Positions 21,803 to 32,715 of a stretch of DNA of 64,000 nt are shown here, piece after piece. How positions within the stretch are numbered: the stretch's first letter is position 1; each line of letters starts with the position of its first letter. This DNA comes from Bacteroidales bacterium. Its GTDB lineage: Bacteria; Bacteroidota; Bacteroidia; Bacteroidales; GCA-2748055. The notes below the pieces were generated by a model. The model saw nothing but the letters and a program-made list of their open reading frames with translations, ran no database searches and was not told the DNA's origin. Both the position numbers and the translations under genes were made by a program. The stretch spans positions 82,057 to 146,056 of the forward strand of contig JARGFP010000008.1 in assembly GCA_029210585.1 (NCBI GenBank), read 5' to 3'.

Positions 21803-22045
21803 ATGGATTGCAGAATCGGTTGCGGGGCCTGCTGTATCGCCCCGTCCATCAGTTCCCCCATCCCGGGGATGCCCGAAGGGAAACCTGCGGGTGTGCGGTG
21901 CATCCACCTCACAGAACAATATACGTGTGGAATCTACGATCATCCCGATCGTCCGCCCGTATGTGACCTGTTCAGGGCCGACCCGGCAGTGTGTGGTGAA
22001 AGACGCGAAGAAGCGATTATCCTGCTTTCGATGCTGGAAGGGTAA
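21803..22045 (+). CDS. YkgJ-family cysteine-cluster protein
   Basis: MDCRIGCGACCIAPSISSPIPGMPEGKPAGVRCIHL...CGIYDHPDRPPVCDLF. Confidence 0.85.
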   Translation: MDCRIGCGACCIAPSISSPIPGMPEGKPAGVRCIHLTEQYTCGIYDHPDRPPVCDLFRADPAVCGERREEAIILLSMLEG

Positions 22046-22162
22046 TTCCTTCTCCCATTAACTGACAGTCAACGCATTGCGCCGGGTAACCAGCACCATG
22101 GGCCGGTTAAATAATTCACCGGCAACTTTCAGGATGTGTTTTAAGCAGGAAGCGCAACAGCG

Positions 22163-22498
22163 TTATCCTTTATTGCCCATGGCAAAAAAGTAGAACCCCA
22201 GTGAGGCTGGCACAATATGTTTAAGCAGCATATCAAAGCTAAACCCATCCACCAGCAACATTATTACAGACAACCCGCAAATGACCAGTCCGGCCACAAC
22301 CGTCATCGTATGTTTTTTCATAAAACCTCCGATGATCAATGCTGCAGCACTTAAAATCATTGCAAAGGCAATAAAGTATTCGAATGAATCAAAGCTAAAC
22401 TGTGTGAATTGATCGAAATAATAGTCGAATACCAGTATAGCTACCGAGATTCTCAATAACCATTTGGCCAATGGTGCCAGTACTTTTTTTGGTTTCAT
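22163..22498 (-). CDS. Small hypothetical membrane protein (3-4 predicted TM segments)
   Basis: ORF 111 aa, strongly hydrophobic segments. Confidence 0.6.
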   Translation of the reverse strand: MKPKKVLAPLAKWLLRISVAILVFDYYFDQFTQFSFDSFEYFIAFAMILSAAALIIGGFMKKHTMTVVAGLVICGLSVIMLLVDGFSFDMLLKHIVPASLGFYFFAMGNKG

Positions 22499-22810
22499 AG
22501 TAGTTTAGTTTTAGATGTTATACAATATATGTTTAATTTTTTACTTTCAAAAAAGATTCGTGAAACACTTATCATCGGGCACAGGTTTTTCAACGGTGTA
22601 ATTGCAGAAGGAAATGCATTTATTCCAGTGCGAAAACATCCTGTCAATTGATGGGGGTTACACATACGATTGATTGATATTAACGCTATTCATGCGCATA
22701 TTGAAGAAGTTGGAATTTTCATGTCCTCTGGAAAAGTGCATTGCTGAACATTCAAACTGGCGTGGTGTTTTATCATATAGAACCGGTATAATGTAATCGC
22801 CTGATACAAT

Positions 22811-24910
22811 ATGAAAAATACAGCACCATCATCCGCCAACCAGTTGATCCACGAATCCAGCCCCTACCTGCTGCAACATGCCTATAACCCGGTGAACTGG
22901 CATCCCTGGGGTGAACAGGCACTTGAAAAAGCCAGGCAGGAAAAGAAACTTTTACTGATCAGCATCGGTTACTCCGCCTGTCACTGGTGCCACGTGATGG
23001 AGCATGAGAGTTTTGAAAATAAAGCGATAGCTGCATTCATGAACGACCATTATATCGCGATCAAGGTGGACCGCGAGGAGCGTCCGGATGTGGACCAGGT
23101 ATACATGCAGGCGGTCCAGCTCCTTACGGGACGTGGTGGCTGGCCATTAAACTGCATCGCGCTTCCGGATGGCCGGCCGATCTATGCCGGCACCTATTTC
23201 CCCCCGGCAGAGTGGCTTGAAATGCTGAAACAGGTGCTGGAATTTACCAAGACCCGCCCGGAAGAGACGGAGGAACAGGCGAGGAACCTGACACACGGGA
23301 TCAGGTCACAGGAATCCATTTACAACGCCGAAGCACGAGAAGCATATGCGATGCGGGACCTGGATGAGATCTTTGAAAAATGGGTTCGCCAACTGGATAC
23401 CGAAAATGGAGGGACCAAAGGGGCTCCCAAATTTCCATTGCCATCGGGGCACAGGTTCCTGCTGTTCTACCAGCTTCTCAGTGGTAACAAGGAAGCCCTT
23501 GAGGCTGTCAGGCTGACCTTGCACAAGATGGCAGCAGGAGGAATCTACGACCAGGTTGGTGGCGGATTTGCCCGTTATTCCGTGGATGCCGAATGGAAGG
23601 TCCCGCATTTTGAAAAAATGCTGTACGACAATGCCCAGCTCGTCACCCTCTATGCGGAAGCGTTCCGTGTCACGAGGGACCATGAATACAAGAGGATCAG
23701 CCAGGAAACCCTGGCATTTATTAAACAGGAAATGACTTCCCCGGAGCGCGGCTTTTACAGCGCGCTGGATGCCGACAGCGAAGGAGTGGAAGGAAAATAC
23801 TATACCTGGAGTCACGATGCTTTTATCCAGGCACTCGTCAATCCCCAAATTGCGGGAGAAAAAAATGAGCATAATAAGCATACTATCCGGGAAGATTCCG
23901 CTGCCATCATTGCTGAATATTATAGTGTGCTGCCGGGCGGTAACTGGGAGGATGGAACCAACATCCTGCATACAGGAAAAAACAGGAAAGCGTTCGCCGC
24001 CAAACATGGTATCACTGAACAGGAACTGGATGCATTGCTCAGACAAGCAAACCAACACCTGCTTGCATCGCTTGAAACCAGGGTCCGCCCGGGACTGGAC
24101 GATAAAATTCTTACTTCATGGAATGCATTGATGGCCAAGGGATTTATCGAGGCATACCTTGCTTATTCCCAACAAGACTACCTCGATGCGGCACTTGCAA
24201 ACCTGACGTTCATTCGGACCCACATGATCCGTGAAGACCATCGTGTGCTCAGAAATTACAAGGATGGTAAAGCTACGATCAACGGGTTTTTGGACGACTA
24301 TGCCTTCACCATTGCCGCGATGATCGCTGCCTACCAGGCAACCTTTGATGAAGAATGGCTGATGCTTGCCAGGCAGCTGACGGAATATGTGCTTGCCCAT
24401 TTCCATGATCCTGCCAGCGGAATGCTGTTTTACACTTCCGACCTTGATCCGGAACTCGTGGCAAGGAAGATGGAGGTGCCCGATAACGTGATTCCCTCCG
24501 CCAGTTCTGAGATGGCGAAAAACCTCTTCCTGCTCGGAGCATATTTCGATAACAATGACTATACCATGCGGGCCAGGCAAATGCTGGACAACGTTAAAGA
24601 GCATGCTTTACAGGGAGGTGCCTATTATTCCAACTGGGATATCCTTATGGCATGGTTCGCAAAAGACCTGTTTGAAGTGGTGATCATTGGCAGGGATGCG
24701 GAAAAAATCCGCAGGGAGTTAAGCATGGAATACCTGCCTGATGTGTTGCTGGCCGGAGGAGAGAACGGCAGCTCCCTGCCCGTGCTTCAGCATAAGCATG
24801 TTCCCGGCCAGACAACCATCTATGTCTGTGTCAACAAGACCTGTCAACAACCGACCACGGAAGTCAGCAACGCACTCAGGCAGATCAGGGAACTGCGAAA
24901 ACATTCGTGA
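22811..24910 (+). CDS. Thioredoxin-domain protein, YyaL/SSP411 (DUF255) family
   Basis: [29 protein letters not shown]..., [19 protein letters not shown]. Confidence 0.95.
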   Translation: MKNTAPSSANQLIHESSPYLLQHAYNPVNWHPWGEQALEKARQEKKLLLISIGYSACHWCHVMEHESFENKAIAAFMNDHYIAIKVDREERPDVDQVYMQAVQLLTGRGGWPLNCIALPDGRPIYAGTYFPPAEWLEMLKQVLEFTKTRPEETEEQARNLTHGIRSQESIYNAEAREAYAMRDLDEIFEKWVRQLDTENGGTKGAPKFPLPSGHRFLLFYQLLSGNKEALEAVRLTLHKMAAGGIYDQVGGGFARYSVDAEWKVPHFEKMLYDNAQLVTLYAEAFRVTRDHEYKRISQETLAFIKQEMTSPERGFYSALDADSEGVEGKYYTWSHDAFIQALVNPQIAGEKNEHNKHTIREDSAAIIAEYYSVLPGGNWEDGTNILHTGKNRKAFAAKHGITEQELDALLRQANQHLLASLETRVRPGLDDKILTSWNALMAKGFIEAYLAYSQQDYLDAALANLTFIRTHMIREDHRVLRNYKDGKATINGFLDDYAFTIAAMIAAYQATFDEEWLMLARQLTEYVLAHFHDPASGMLFYTSDLDPELVARKMEVPDNVIPSASSEMAKNLFLLGAYFDNNDYTMRARQMLDNVKEHALQGGAYYSNWDILMAWFAKDLFEVVIIGRDAEKIRRELSMEYLPDVLLAGGENGSSLPVLQHKHVPGQTTIYVCVNKTCQQPTTEVSNALRQIRELRKHS

Positions 24911-25009
24911 GCAGCATTTCGATGGCCACAGAAAGCATTGGTGGTTCATTTTTCGGTCACCGCACCGGGAATCCCGGGCAGTTGTCACAAGCTGCAGCAA
25001 GCGTTATGA

Positions 25010-25687
25010 TCAGACTTTCAATCGTTGCAGCAGGATCCCCTTCAATTCTTCCCTGATCTGCTCCATGTCCTGTTTTTCACCCAGTTCCTTTTCCATGGAG
25101 GTCACCCCTTTTTCCTGGAATCCACACGGATTGATATAGGTAAAGTAATCGAGGTTTGTATTTACATTGAATGCAAAACCATGCATGGTAATATACCGGC
25201 TGGAGCGCACCCCGATGGCGCATATTTTCCGGGCCTTGCGCGGATGACCCTCATCCAGCCACACACCGGTGGCTGTTTCTGAATGGGTCGCTGCAATGCC
25301 GTGATTTGCACATAATTCAATGATGGAGTCCTCGAGGAATTTAATATAACCCTTCAGGCCCATTTCATGGAATTCCAGGTCGATAATCGGATATCCTACA
25401 ATCTGTCCTGGTCCGTGGTAGGTAATGTCGCCCCCCCTGTTGATCTTGTAATAAGTAGCATCGATCTCCTTCAGGAAATCGGCATGGATGAGCATGTTTT
25501 TTTCATCTCCGCTTTTACCCAGGGTGTACACATGCGGATGCTCAACAAACAACAGGTACTCCTTTGGTGGCGTTCCCTGTTCGCCATCTCGCTTGAAATC
25601 CATCCATTTACCGAACAGTTCCTCCTGGTAGTCCCAGGTCTCCTTGTAGTCCTTTGACCCCAGGTCCTGAAATACTAATTCTGACAT
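25010..25687 (-). CDS. lipB: Octanoyltransferase
   Basis: ORF 225 aa; NRGGDITYHGPGQIVGYPIIDL; adjacent to lipA. Confidence 0.95.
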   Translation of the reverse strand: MSELVFQDLGSKDYKETWDYQEELFGKWMDFKRDGEQGTPPKEYLLFVEHPHVYTLGKSGDEKNMLIHADFLKEIDATYYKINRGGDITYHGPGQIVGYPIIDLEFHEMGLKGYIKFLEDSIIELCANHGIAATHSETATGVWLDEGHPRKARKICAIGVRSSRYITMHGFAFNVNTNLDYFTYINPCGFQEKGVTSMEKELGEKQDMEQIREELKGILLQRLKV

Positions 25688-25765
25688 TTCCTGATATTGT
25701 TATAACTTATTTCGACGTATCTGATTGATCATGTACATGCCACCTGCTGGCATAGTGCCATTCCA

Positions 25766-26629
25766 TCATTTCCTCAATTGTTGTTCCGCACGATAGGAAG
25801 AACGTACGAGCGGACTGCTTTCCACGTGCCTGAAGCCTTTCAGCAGTGCAATTCCTTTGTATTCCGCAAATTTTTCAGGTACAATATACTCCTCCACCGG
25901 CAGGTGGCCGAGCGTGGGTTGCAGGTACTGGCCGATGGTTAACACCTCGCATCCAACCTCCAGCAGGTCATCCATGGTTGCAATGATCTCGGGTTCGGTC
26001 TCCCCGAGTCCAAGCATGATCCCTGATTTTGAGATCAGTCCTGAACTGCTGATTTGACGTATTACCTCCAGGCTGGTTGCATATTTTGCGCGGCTCCTGA
26101 TCTGCGGAGTAAGTCTTCTTACAGTCTCGAGGTTATGGGAGATCACTTCTGGCGCTGCATCGATCACCTGGCGGATCAGTTCCGGTCTCCCGTCCATGTC
26201 CGGGATCAGTGTTTCCATGGTCAGTTCCGGCAGTTCGGACTTCAGCACACGTATGGTTTCGGCCCAGTACCCGGCGCCCTTGTCATCCAGGTCATCGCGG
26301 TCCACCGAAGTAATCACCGCATGTTTGATGTTCATTTTTCGAATGGATTCGGCAAGTCTCCGTGGCTCATCCGGATCCGGCGGCAGCGGCCTGCCGGTAT
26401 GGACGGCACAGAATTTACATGAGCGGGTACAGGTATCACCGAGGATCATGAAAGTGGCTGTTCCTTCTGCCCAGCATTCGCCAATATTCGGACAGTTTCC
26501 ACTGGTGCAGATGGTATGAAGCTTGTTTTTTTCCACCACATCTTTCACCTGCATATAATTCTTCCCTCCCGGCATCTGCATGCGCATCCAGTGCGGAAGC
26601 CGCTTTCTTCCCTTCAGGTCATGACCCAT
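25766..26629 (-). CDS. lipA: Lipoyl synthase
   Basis: ORF 287 aa; CTSGNCPNIGECW, FMILGDTCTRSCKFCAV. Confidence 0.97.
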   Translation of the reverse strand: MGHDLKGRKRLPHWMRMQMPGGKNYMQVKDVVEKNKLHTICTSGNCPNIGECWAEGTATFMILGDTCTRSCKFCAVHTGRPLPPDPDEPRRLAESIRKMNIKHAVITSVDRDDLDDKGAGYWAETIRVLKSELPELTMETLIPDMDGRPELIRQVIDAAPEVISHNLETVRRLTPQIRSRAKYATSLEVIRQISSSGLISKSGIMLGLGETEPEIIATMDDLLEVGCEVLTIGQYLQPTLGHLPVEEYIVPEKFAEYKGIALLKGFRHVESSPLVRSSYRAEQQLRK

Positions 26630-26712
26630 ATGTTTTCAGTATTGATTTGAAGCTACAAAACTAATAAAGGACAATCAATTGAGACAGGCTGAACAACATA
26701 AACATTCCGGCA

Positions 26713-27174
26713 TCACCCCTCTGCTCTGACGCCGGCCACTTCAGCGACGGTGATGTCTGCCGGGGCGGAACCAAATCTTTTTCTCACATAATTCAGGACA
26801 TCCGCTACCTCCTGGTTGCTGAGATGCGGCAATGGAGCCATGATGGTATGGTAAATTTCCCCGTTGACCTCGATTTCCTCGTCCATTCCATGCAAAACGA
26901 TGCTGATGAGGGTTGCATTGTCCCCATTGACCCACTCGGTGTCGTGCAGCGGAGGAAACATGCCGGGAACGCCATTGCCATCGGCCTGGTGACAAACCAG
27001 GCAATGCTGTTTGTATAGGGATTCACCCGGATGACTGGAAAGGTCATCAGCAGCATCAAGTATTGCCGTTTTTTCCGGAAGCGGACTTTTGTCCATGGTA
27101 TTTGTTTTTTCACTGCTTCCCCCGCAGGAAACCAGCAGTACAAAGGCAACTGAAAGTACAATCAATAATTTCAT
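26713..27174 (-). CDS. Class I cytochrome c lipoprotein
   Basis: Lipoprotein N-terminus VLLVSCGGS; LYKQHCLVCHQADGNGVPGMFPPL heme motif. Confidence 0.88.
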   Translation of the reverse strand: MKLLIVLSVAFVLLVSCGGSSEKTNTMDKSPLPEKTAILDAADDLSSHPGESLYKQHCLVCHQADGNGVPGMFPPLHDTEWVNGDNATLISIVLHGMDEEIEVNGEIYHTIMAPLPHLSNQEVADVLNYVRKRFGSAPADITVAEVAGVRAEG

Positions 27175-27266
27175 CCGTTTGTTTTTAAATATAATAATGG
27201 TCATAAGGAACCCAGTCTCACTTCAATTGTTCCATTTGTCAAAATTAAGTTTTTCTTAGGATTACG

Positions 27267-27625
27267 CTAGCCGGAATAGAAAATTTTCCAGATACGTCCT
27301 TGTCTTGAATCGTTCACATACAATGATCCATCCGGTCCAACCGCCAGACCGCAGGGACGATACACTGCATCACCCGGGTTTTCCACTGTCTCCTGTTGTG
27401 AAAACCCATTGGCGAACACTTCCCAATCGCCTGAAGGCAATGCACCTTCGAAAGGTACAAAAACCACATTATAGCCTTTTTGCTGCTCCGGCGCCCGGTT
27501 CCAGGATCCGTGAAATGCGATGAATGCACCATCCCTGTATTTTGCGGGAAATTGTTCCGCATGATAAAAAAGGATTGGGTACCAATGATTATCCTGCTGC
27601 TGAAGAAGTGGTTGATTCCGGCGAC
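27267..27625 (-). pseudogene. PQQ-dependent sugar/sorbosone dehydrogenase, C-terminal remnant
   Basis: EQFPAKYRDGAFIAFHGSWNRAPEQQKGYNVVFVPFEGALPSGDWEVFANGF...GDAVYRPCGLAVGPDGSLYVNDSRQGRIWKI; N-terminal beta-propeller blades absent. Confidence 0.8.
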
Positions 27626-27630
27626 CCTGC

Positions 27631-27750
27631 CTTCCGGCAGACAGGAAATGGTATATGCGAATCCTGGTCAGTGAAATCGTTTTACAATACATGAAAAGCC
27701 TGGATCTTTCGTATCCTGAACTTTCCCTGAGCGGTGAAAAGGAAGTATAA
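27631..27750 (+). pseudogene. Polyphosphate kinase 2 (PPK2)-family C-terminal remnant
   Basis: Open frame without start: LPADRKWYMRILVSEIVLQYMKSLDLSYPELSLSGEKEV*, matches PPK2 tail pattern (PADxKWYRN..V...I...L..L...YP). Confidence 0.68.
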
Positions 27751-27840
27751 GAGATAAGGGCTGCGCTGAAAAGGAAGATTCAAGGGGATAAATAATATCT
27801 TTGTGACGGAAATGAATCACACGAAATTTTCACCTTTACT

Positions 27841-28488
27841 ATGAACACTACCTCCCTCCTGCTGAATTTTGCCAAGCGCGTCCATGCCCTGGCTGAAACA
27901 GGTCAGCATTTCTCAGAATCGGATTACGACATGGACCGGTACACGGAACTGGAACAGATCGCACTGGAAATGATCTCCCTGGTTACCCAAAATGATATTT
28001 CACTTGTCTCCTCAGGCATCCAGGAAAAAAACGGCTACCGGACGCCCAAAGTGGATGTCCGTGCCGTGGTATTCAACCAGGAAAAACAAATCCTGATGGT
28101 GAGGGAGCAGATCGACGGCAACTGGTCGCTTCCAGGTGGTTGGGCCGACGTGGGATTCACGCCAGCTGAGATTGCAGTAAAGGAAACAAGGGAAGAGGCA
28201 GGCGTGAAAGTGCAGCCGGTCAGGCTGCTGGCAATCTTCGACAAAAAATGTCATAACCACCCCCCGGATGTGCATTATGCATATAAGATTTTCATTGAAT
28301 GCAGCATCCTCGATGCAACGATACGCACTGGTTATGAAACCACGGATGCCGGCTTTTTCAGCCTTGAAGCACTCCCGCCCCTTTCCACCCCCCGAAATAC
28401 ACTTGAACAGGTTGAAATGATGTTCCGCTTCCGGGACAACCAATTGCGCTGGCCGCATATCGACCTGGAGTGTAATCATGGATTGTAA
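27841..28488 (+). CDS. NUDIX hydrolase with N-terminal NUDIX_N-type domain (ADP-ribose pyrophosphatase-like)
   Basis: GGWADVGFTPAEIAVKETREEAGVKV = Nudix box. Confidence 0.92.
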   Translation: MNTTSLLLNFAKRVHALAETGQHFSESDYDMDRYTELEQIALEMISLVTQNDISLVSSGIQEKNGYRTPKVDVRAVVFNQEKQILMVREQIDGNWSLPGGWADVGFTPAEIAVKETREEAGVKVQPVRLLAIFDKKCHNHPPDVHYAYKIFIECSILDATIRTGYETTDAGFFSLEALPPLSTPRNTLEQVEMMFRFRDNQLRWPHIDLECNHGL

Positions 28489-28716
28489 TCCCTGGTTATA
28501 TGAAAGGGCTTCCATTCATTGTGGAATTTCAGCAGGATCGTACGCAAACACAGATGAATTTTTAATGAGGGATTCCACTTACTTTTAACCTTCCCGAAAC
28601 CGGATACGCGTATTCATTCTGTTGTGAATTAAAAAGTTAGCAACGCTGTCGTTAAATGGACAGCACAGCTTGTTGTATTAGGCATCACCTTTCTGTTATT
28701 CTTTTCACAAAAAGAT

Positions 28717-28747
28717 TTTGTACCTCCCCTTTTTAGCAGTATTTTTG
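28717..28747 (+). promoter_or_regulatory. Bacteroidota-type promoter for aspA-hydF-hydE
   Basis: TTTG (28717-28720), 19-nt spacer, TATTTTTG (28740-28747); aspA ATG at 28764. Confidence 0.65.
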
Positions 28748-28763
28748 CACGAAAGCTGCATAA

Positions 28764-30218
28764 ATGAGAACTGAGAAGGATTTCCTGGGAGAAATAAAGA
28801 TACCAACAACTGCCTTGTATGGTATCCATGCTGCCCGGGCAGCGGATAATTTTCCGAATAAGGACCTGTTTCACATTGAATGGTACGAAGCGGCCGGCAA
28901 AGTCAAACAGGCATGCTATGAAACTGTGCTGATGTTCAGGGAGGCTGTTGAAAAGGAGCATCCCGACCTGTTGCCGCAGTTGCGCATTCCCGAAGAAAAA
29001 CAACTGGAGGTGATGATTGCAGCTGCCAAAGAGGTATGTATCGGTGAACATTTCAGTCATTTTATCATCCCGGCGGTGCAGGGAGGTGCAGGCACAAGCA
29101 TCAATATGAACATCAATGAAATCATCACGAACCGTGCACTGCAGCTTCTCGGAAAAGCACCCGGTGATTACACGGTAATTGATCCTGTTGAAGCAGCCAA
29201 CATCTACCAGTCCACCAACGATGTGATCCCCACTTCCCTTACCGTTGCAGTAATGGAACTTCTGAAAAAACTCGAAGAGGCAGTGAATGCAACCCGGCTG
29301 CAAACCGAAAACCTGGAAAGCAAATACAGGAACTCGATACGGTTGTGTTACACCCAGCTCCAGGAGGCGGTACCGGGGACATACGGACAGCTGTTCAGCA
29401 ACTTCAGCGATGCCTTTTCACGCGATTGGTGGCGGGTATCAAAAGCATCCGAACGCATTAAACAGGTCAACATCGGCGGGGGTGCCACGGGAACGGGTGT
29501 ATCCTTTCCGCGTTTCTATATCATGGAAGTGGGCAACCAGCTCAGACGAATCACAGGGCTGCCCCTGGCACAAGGTGAGAACCTGGCAGACAGTACTTCC
29601 AACATGGATTCGCTGGTCGAGGTACATGCGATCCTCAAGGCACATGCCGTAAACATGGAAAAATTCGCATCGGACCTGCGCCTGCTGGCTGCCGGGGTAC
29701 GGGGTGAGAAAGAGGTGTTACTTCCTGAAAAGCAATCCGGCAGTTCCATCATGCCCGGCAAAGTAAACCCGGTAATACCGGAATTTGTGATTTCATCGGC
29801 CCACCAGGTGTATGCAAATGATCAACTCATCACAGGCCTTGCAGGACAGGGACAACTCGATCTGAATGCCTACCTGCCCTCCATCGGAAACGCACTGCTC
29901 AGCAGCCTGAAGTTACTGATCTCCATCAACCATACATCCAGGGAGCATTTGCTCAAAGGCCTGGAAATCGACGAAACTGTTGCTGCCTCCAGGTTGTTCA
30001 GGAGTCCTGCTGTCACTACTGCCCTTTCTCCGCTTATCGGATACAACAAGTCTGGTGAGCTTGCCAGAACCATGAAGAAGGAAAATATAGATATATTTGA
30101 AGCCAACGACAGACTGGAACTGCTTCCGGCCGAGAAATTGAAAAAGATCATGCAACCAGAATACCTGCTCAAGAAGGGATTTTCCATGAAAGATGTCAGG
30201 GACTTACAAGAAGAATAA
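28764..30218 (+). CDS. aspA: Aspartate ammonia-lyase
   Basis: ORF 484 aa; GSSIMPGKVNPVIPE fumarase/aspartase signature, MNINEIITNRA. Confidence 0.93.
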   Translation: MRTEKDFLGEIKIPTTALYGIHAARAADNFPNKDLFHIEWYEAAGKVKQACYETVLMFREAVEKEHPDLLPQLRIPEEKQLEVMIAAAKEVCIGEHFSHFIIPAVQGGAGTSINMNINEIITNRALQLLGKAPGDYTVIDPVEAANIYQSTNDVIPTSLTVAVMELLKKLEEAVNATRLQTENLESKYRNSIRLCYTQLQEAVPGTYGQLFSNFSDAFSRDWWRVSKASERIKQVNIGGGATGTGVSFPRFYIMEVGNQLRRITGLPLAQGENLADSTSNMDSLVEVHAILKAHAVNMEKFASDLRLLAAGVRGEKEVLLPEKQSGSSIMPGKVNPVIPEFVISSAHQVYANDQLITGLAGQGQLDLNAYLPSIGNALLSSLKLLISINHTSREHLLKGLEIDETVAASRLFRSPAVTTALSPLIGYNKSGELARTMKKENIDIFEANDRLELLPAEKLKKIMQPEYLLKKGFSMKDVRDLQEE

Positions 30219-30237
30219 TGAAGCGGAGCTAATTGTG

Positions 30238-31452
30238 ATGAAAGGCAGAGACACGAAACCACATATCGGGATCTTCGGACGCAGGAACAACGGCAAGAGT
30301 TCATTGATCAATTCACTTACAGGTCAGGATGTTGCAATCGTGTCTGAAGTACCCGGCACTACCACCGATCCTGTTAAAAAATCGATAGAGATCCCGGGGA
30401 TCGGCCCCGTGGTGATGATCGATACAGCAGGGATGGATGACCTGGGAGAACTGGGGACCAAACGTGTGGGCAGGACCAGGGAAATCATCAAACGCATTGA
30501 CCTGGCCGTGCTGGTCCTGGCAGCAAACCTTTTTGGTGAGCCCGAGGAGCTGTTGATCAACGAACTGGAGAAATGGGAAGTTCCATGGATCGTGGTTCAT
30601 AATAAATCTGACCTTGTCGGGGCAGACCATTCGTTAAAAAAGCAGTTCGATGGCAGGCTGGTCGATTATTCAAGCATTTCACCTTCCAACAAGGAAATGC
30701 TTACCAGCCTGATCATAAGGCACATGCCCGAAACGGCCTATCTTACCAAATCCCTGGTCGGCGACATCATCCGCCAGGGAGACCTTGTTTTGCTGATCAC
30801 CCCCATCGATGAGGAGGCCCCGGAAGGAAGACTGATCCTTCCGCAGGTGCAGGCCATCCGTGACATCCTTGACAATAACGCTGTTGCCGTAGTGGCCAAG
30901 GAACGGGAAATTGATTCCCTGATGAAAAAATTGCATCCCCGACCGGCCCTGGCAATCTGCGACAGCCAGGTGTTCCTGAAAGCAGATGGGTCCATTCCCA
31001 CTGACATACCACTTACCAGTTTCAGTACGGTGCTCGCACGCTACAAGGGCGACTTCGAAAATTACCTGAAAGGCACACCCAGGTTATCTGAACTACAGAA
31101 CGGGGACCGGGTACTTATACTGGAATCCTGCACCCACCATGTATCCTGTGACGATATCGGCCGGGTGAAAATTCCCAGGTGGCTGTCGCAATTTTCCGGG
31201 AAAGAACTGGATTATACCGTAGTGAGCGGTCTCGATAACATTCCCGGGGAGATTACCGACTACAGCATGGTGATCCAGTGCGGCGGATGCATGATCACCA
31301 GGAAGCAACTGATCAACAGGCTGAAACCTGCTGTAGAGGCCGGGGTTCCGGTAACGAATTATGGGATGGCGATCGCATATATGCAGGGTATTTACCGCCG
31401 GGCCATCGCGCCATTTGTAAAATCAGATGAAACGGCCTCCGACTATTTGTAA
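30238..31452 (+). CDS. hydF: [FeFe]-hydrogenase H-cluster maturation GTPase HydF
   Basis: GRRNNGKSSLINSLTGQ, IDTAGMDDLGELG; C-terminal ESCTHH ... QCGGCM cluster ligand motifs. Confidence 0.95.
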   Translation: MKGRDTKPHIGIFGRRNNGKSSLINSLTGQDVAIVSEVPGTTTDPVKKSIEIPGIGPVVMIDTAGMDDLGELGTKRVGRTREIIKRIDLAVLVLAANLFGEPEELLINELEKWEVPWIVVHNKSDLVGADHSLKKQFDGRLVDYSSISPSNKEMLTSLIIRHMPETAYLTKSLVGDIIRQGDLVLLITPIDEEAPEGRLILPQVQAIRDILDNNAVAVVAKEREIDSLMKKLHPRPALAICDSQVFLKADGSIPTDIPLTSFSTVLARYKGDFENYLKGTPRLSELQNGDRVLILESCTHHVSCDDIGRVKIPRWLSQFSGKELDYTVVSGLDNIPGEITDYSMVIQCGGCMITRKQLINRLKPAVEAGVPVTNYGMAIAYMQGIYRRAIAPFVKSDETASDYL

Positions 31453-31531
31453 TAGCTAGTATTACTGGTTATGGCGTCCAGTTTGAAGGGCAGGGCAATG
31501 CAATAACCACATTGAACACTAAACAGAAAGC

Positions 31532-32626
31532 ATGAAATTTGAAAAACGTATCAGACAAGCGCAATTGGGAAAGACTGATCTTGTTGCAATGCTCAATGCC
31601 ACCGGGGAAGAACGAACGTTATTGTTCCGGGAATCTGCAAGGATCAAGGAAGCGCATGTGGGCAGGAAAGTGTATTTCAGGGGACTGATCGAATTTTCGA
31701 ATATCTGCAGCAAGGATTGCTACTATTGTGGTATCCGGAAAAGCAATAAAACTGTTGCCAGGTATAACCTCTCCGATGAGGAGATCCTTCGGGCAGCAAC
31801 CTATGCGCATGAGCAAAACTACGGCTCTGTTGTGATCCAGGGTGGTGAGATTGCATCCCCTGCATTCACCCTTCGGATTGAAAACCTGCTGAAACAGATC
31901 AAGCAGTTATCGGGAAACAGCCTGGGAATCACCCTTTCCCTCGGTGAGCAATCACCCGAGACCTATGAGCGATGGAGGGATGCCGGGGCGCACCGCTACC
32001 TCCTGCGCATTGAAACATCCGACAGGGAACTGTATAAAAAAATACATCCGGAAGATGCGCATCATGATTTTGACAAGCGTTATGAATGCCTGCGTACACT
32101 GCAGGAACTGGGCTACCAGGCCGGGACAGGAGTGATGATCGGCCTGCCGTTTCAAACCACCGAACACCTGGCTGACGACCTGCTTTTCATGCAGTCCTTC
32201 GATGTGGACATGGTGGGCATGGGTCCGTATATTGAACACCATGATACGCCACTGTATGCATTCAGGAATGAATTGCTGCCTATCGGAGAACGTTTCGATC
32301 TTGCACTTAAAATGATCGCGGCGCTGCGGATACTGATGAAGGACATCAACATTGCAGCCGCCACCGCGCTGCAGGCAATCGACCCGCTGGGCAGGGAAAA
32401 AGCGGTGAAGATCGGTGCCAACGTGATCATGCCGAATGTAACTCCCGGGCTGTTCAGGAACGACTATGCCCTTTATGAAAACAAACCCTGCACAGACGAA
32501 AATCCGGACGACTGCAAAAACTGCCTGGATGCAAGAATTCAGCTGGCCGACGGCGAGATAGGATATGGCGAATGGGGAGATTCAGTTCATTATGCAAGGA
32601 GGATGGAGCGAACCCGGCAACTGTAA
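31532..32626 (+). CDS. hydE: [FeFe]-hydrogenase H-cluster radical SAM maturase HydE
   Basis: IEFSNICSKDCYYCGIRKSN radical SAM motif; C-terminal CTDENPDDCKNCLDAR accessory cysteines. Confidence 0.95.
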   Translation: MKFEKRIRQAQLGKTDLVAMLNATGEERTLLFRESARIKEAHVGRKVYFRGLIEFSNICSKDCYYCGIRKSNKTVARYNLSDEEILRAATYAHEQNYGSVVIQGGEIASPAFTLRIENLLKQIKQLSGNSLGITLSLGEQSPETYERWRDAGAHRYLLRIETSDRELYKKIHPEDAHHDFDKRYECLRTLQELGYQAGTGVMIGLPFQTTEHLADDLLFMQSFDVDMVGMGPYIEHHDTPLYAFRNELLPIGERFDLALKMIAALRILMKDINIAAATALQAIDPLGREKAVKIGANVIMPNVTPGLFRNDYALYENKPCTDENPDDCKNCLDARIQLADGEIGYGEWGDSVHYARRMERTRQL

Positions 32627-32715
32627 AATCGAACAGCACCGGAGGGTATAATTATGAACTTCTCAGGGCAGTGGATTGAAATCAACACTACCTGGTGAAT
32701 AAAATCAGTGCATTT

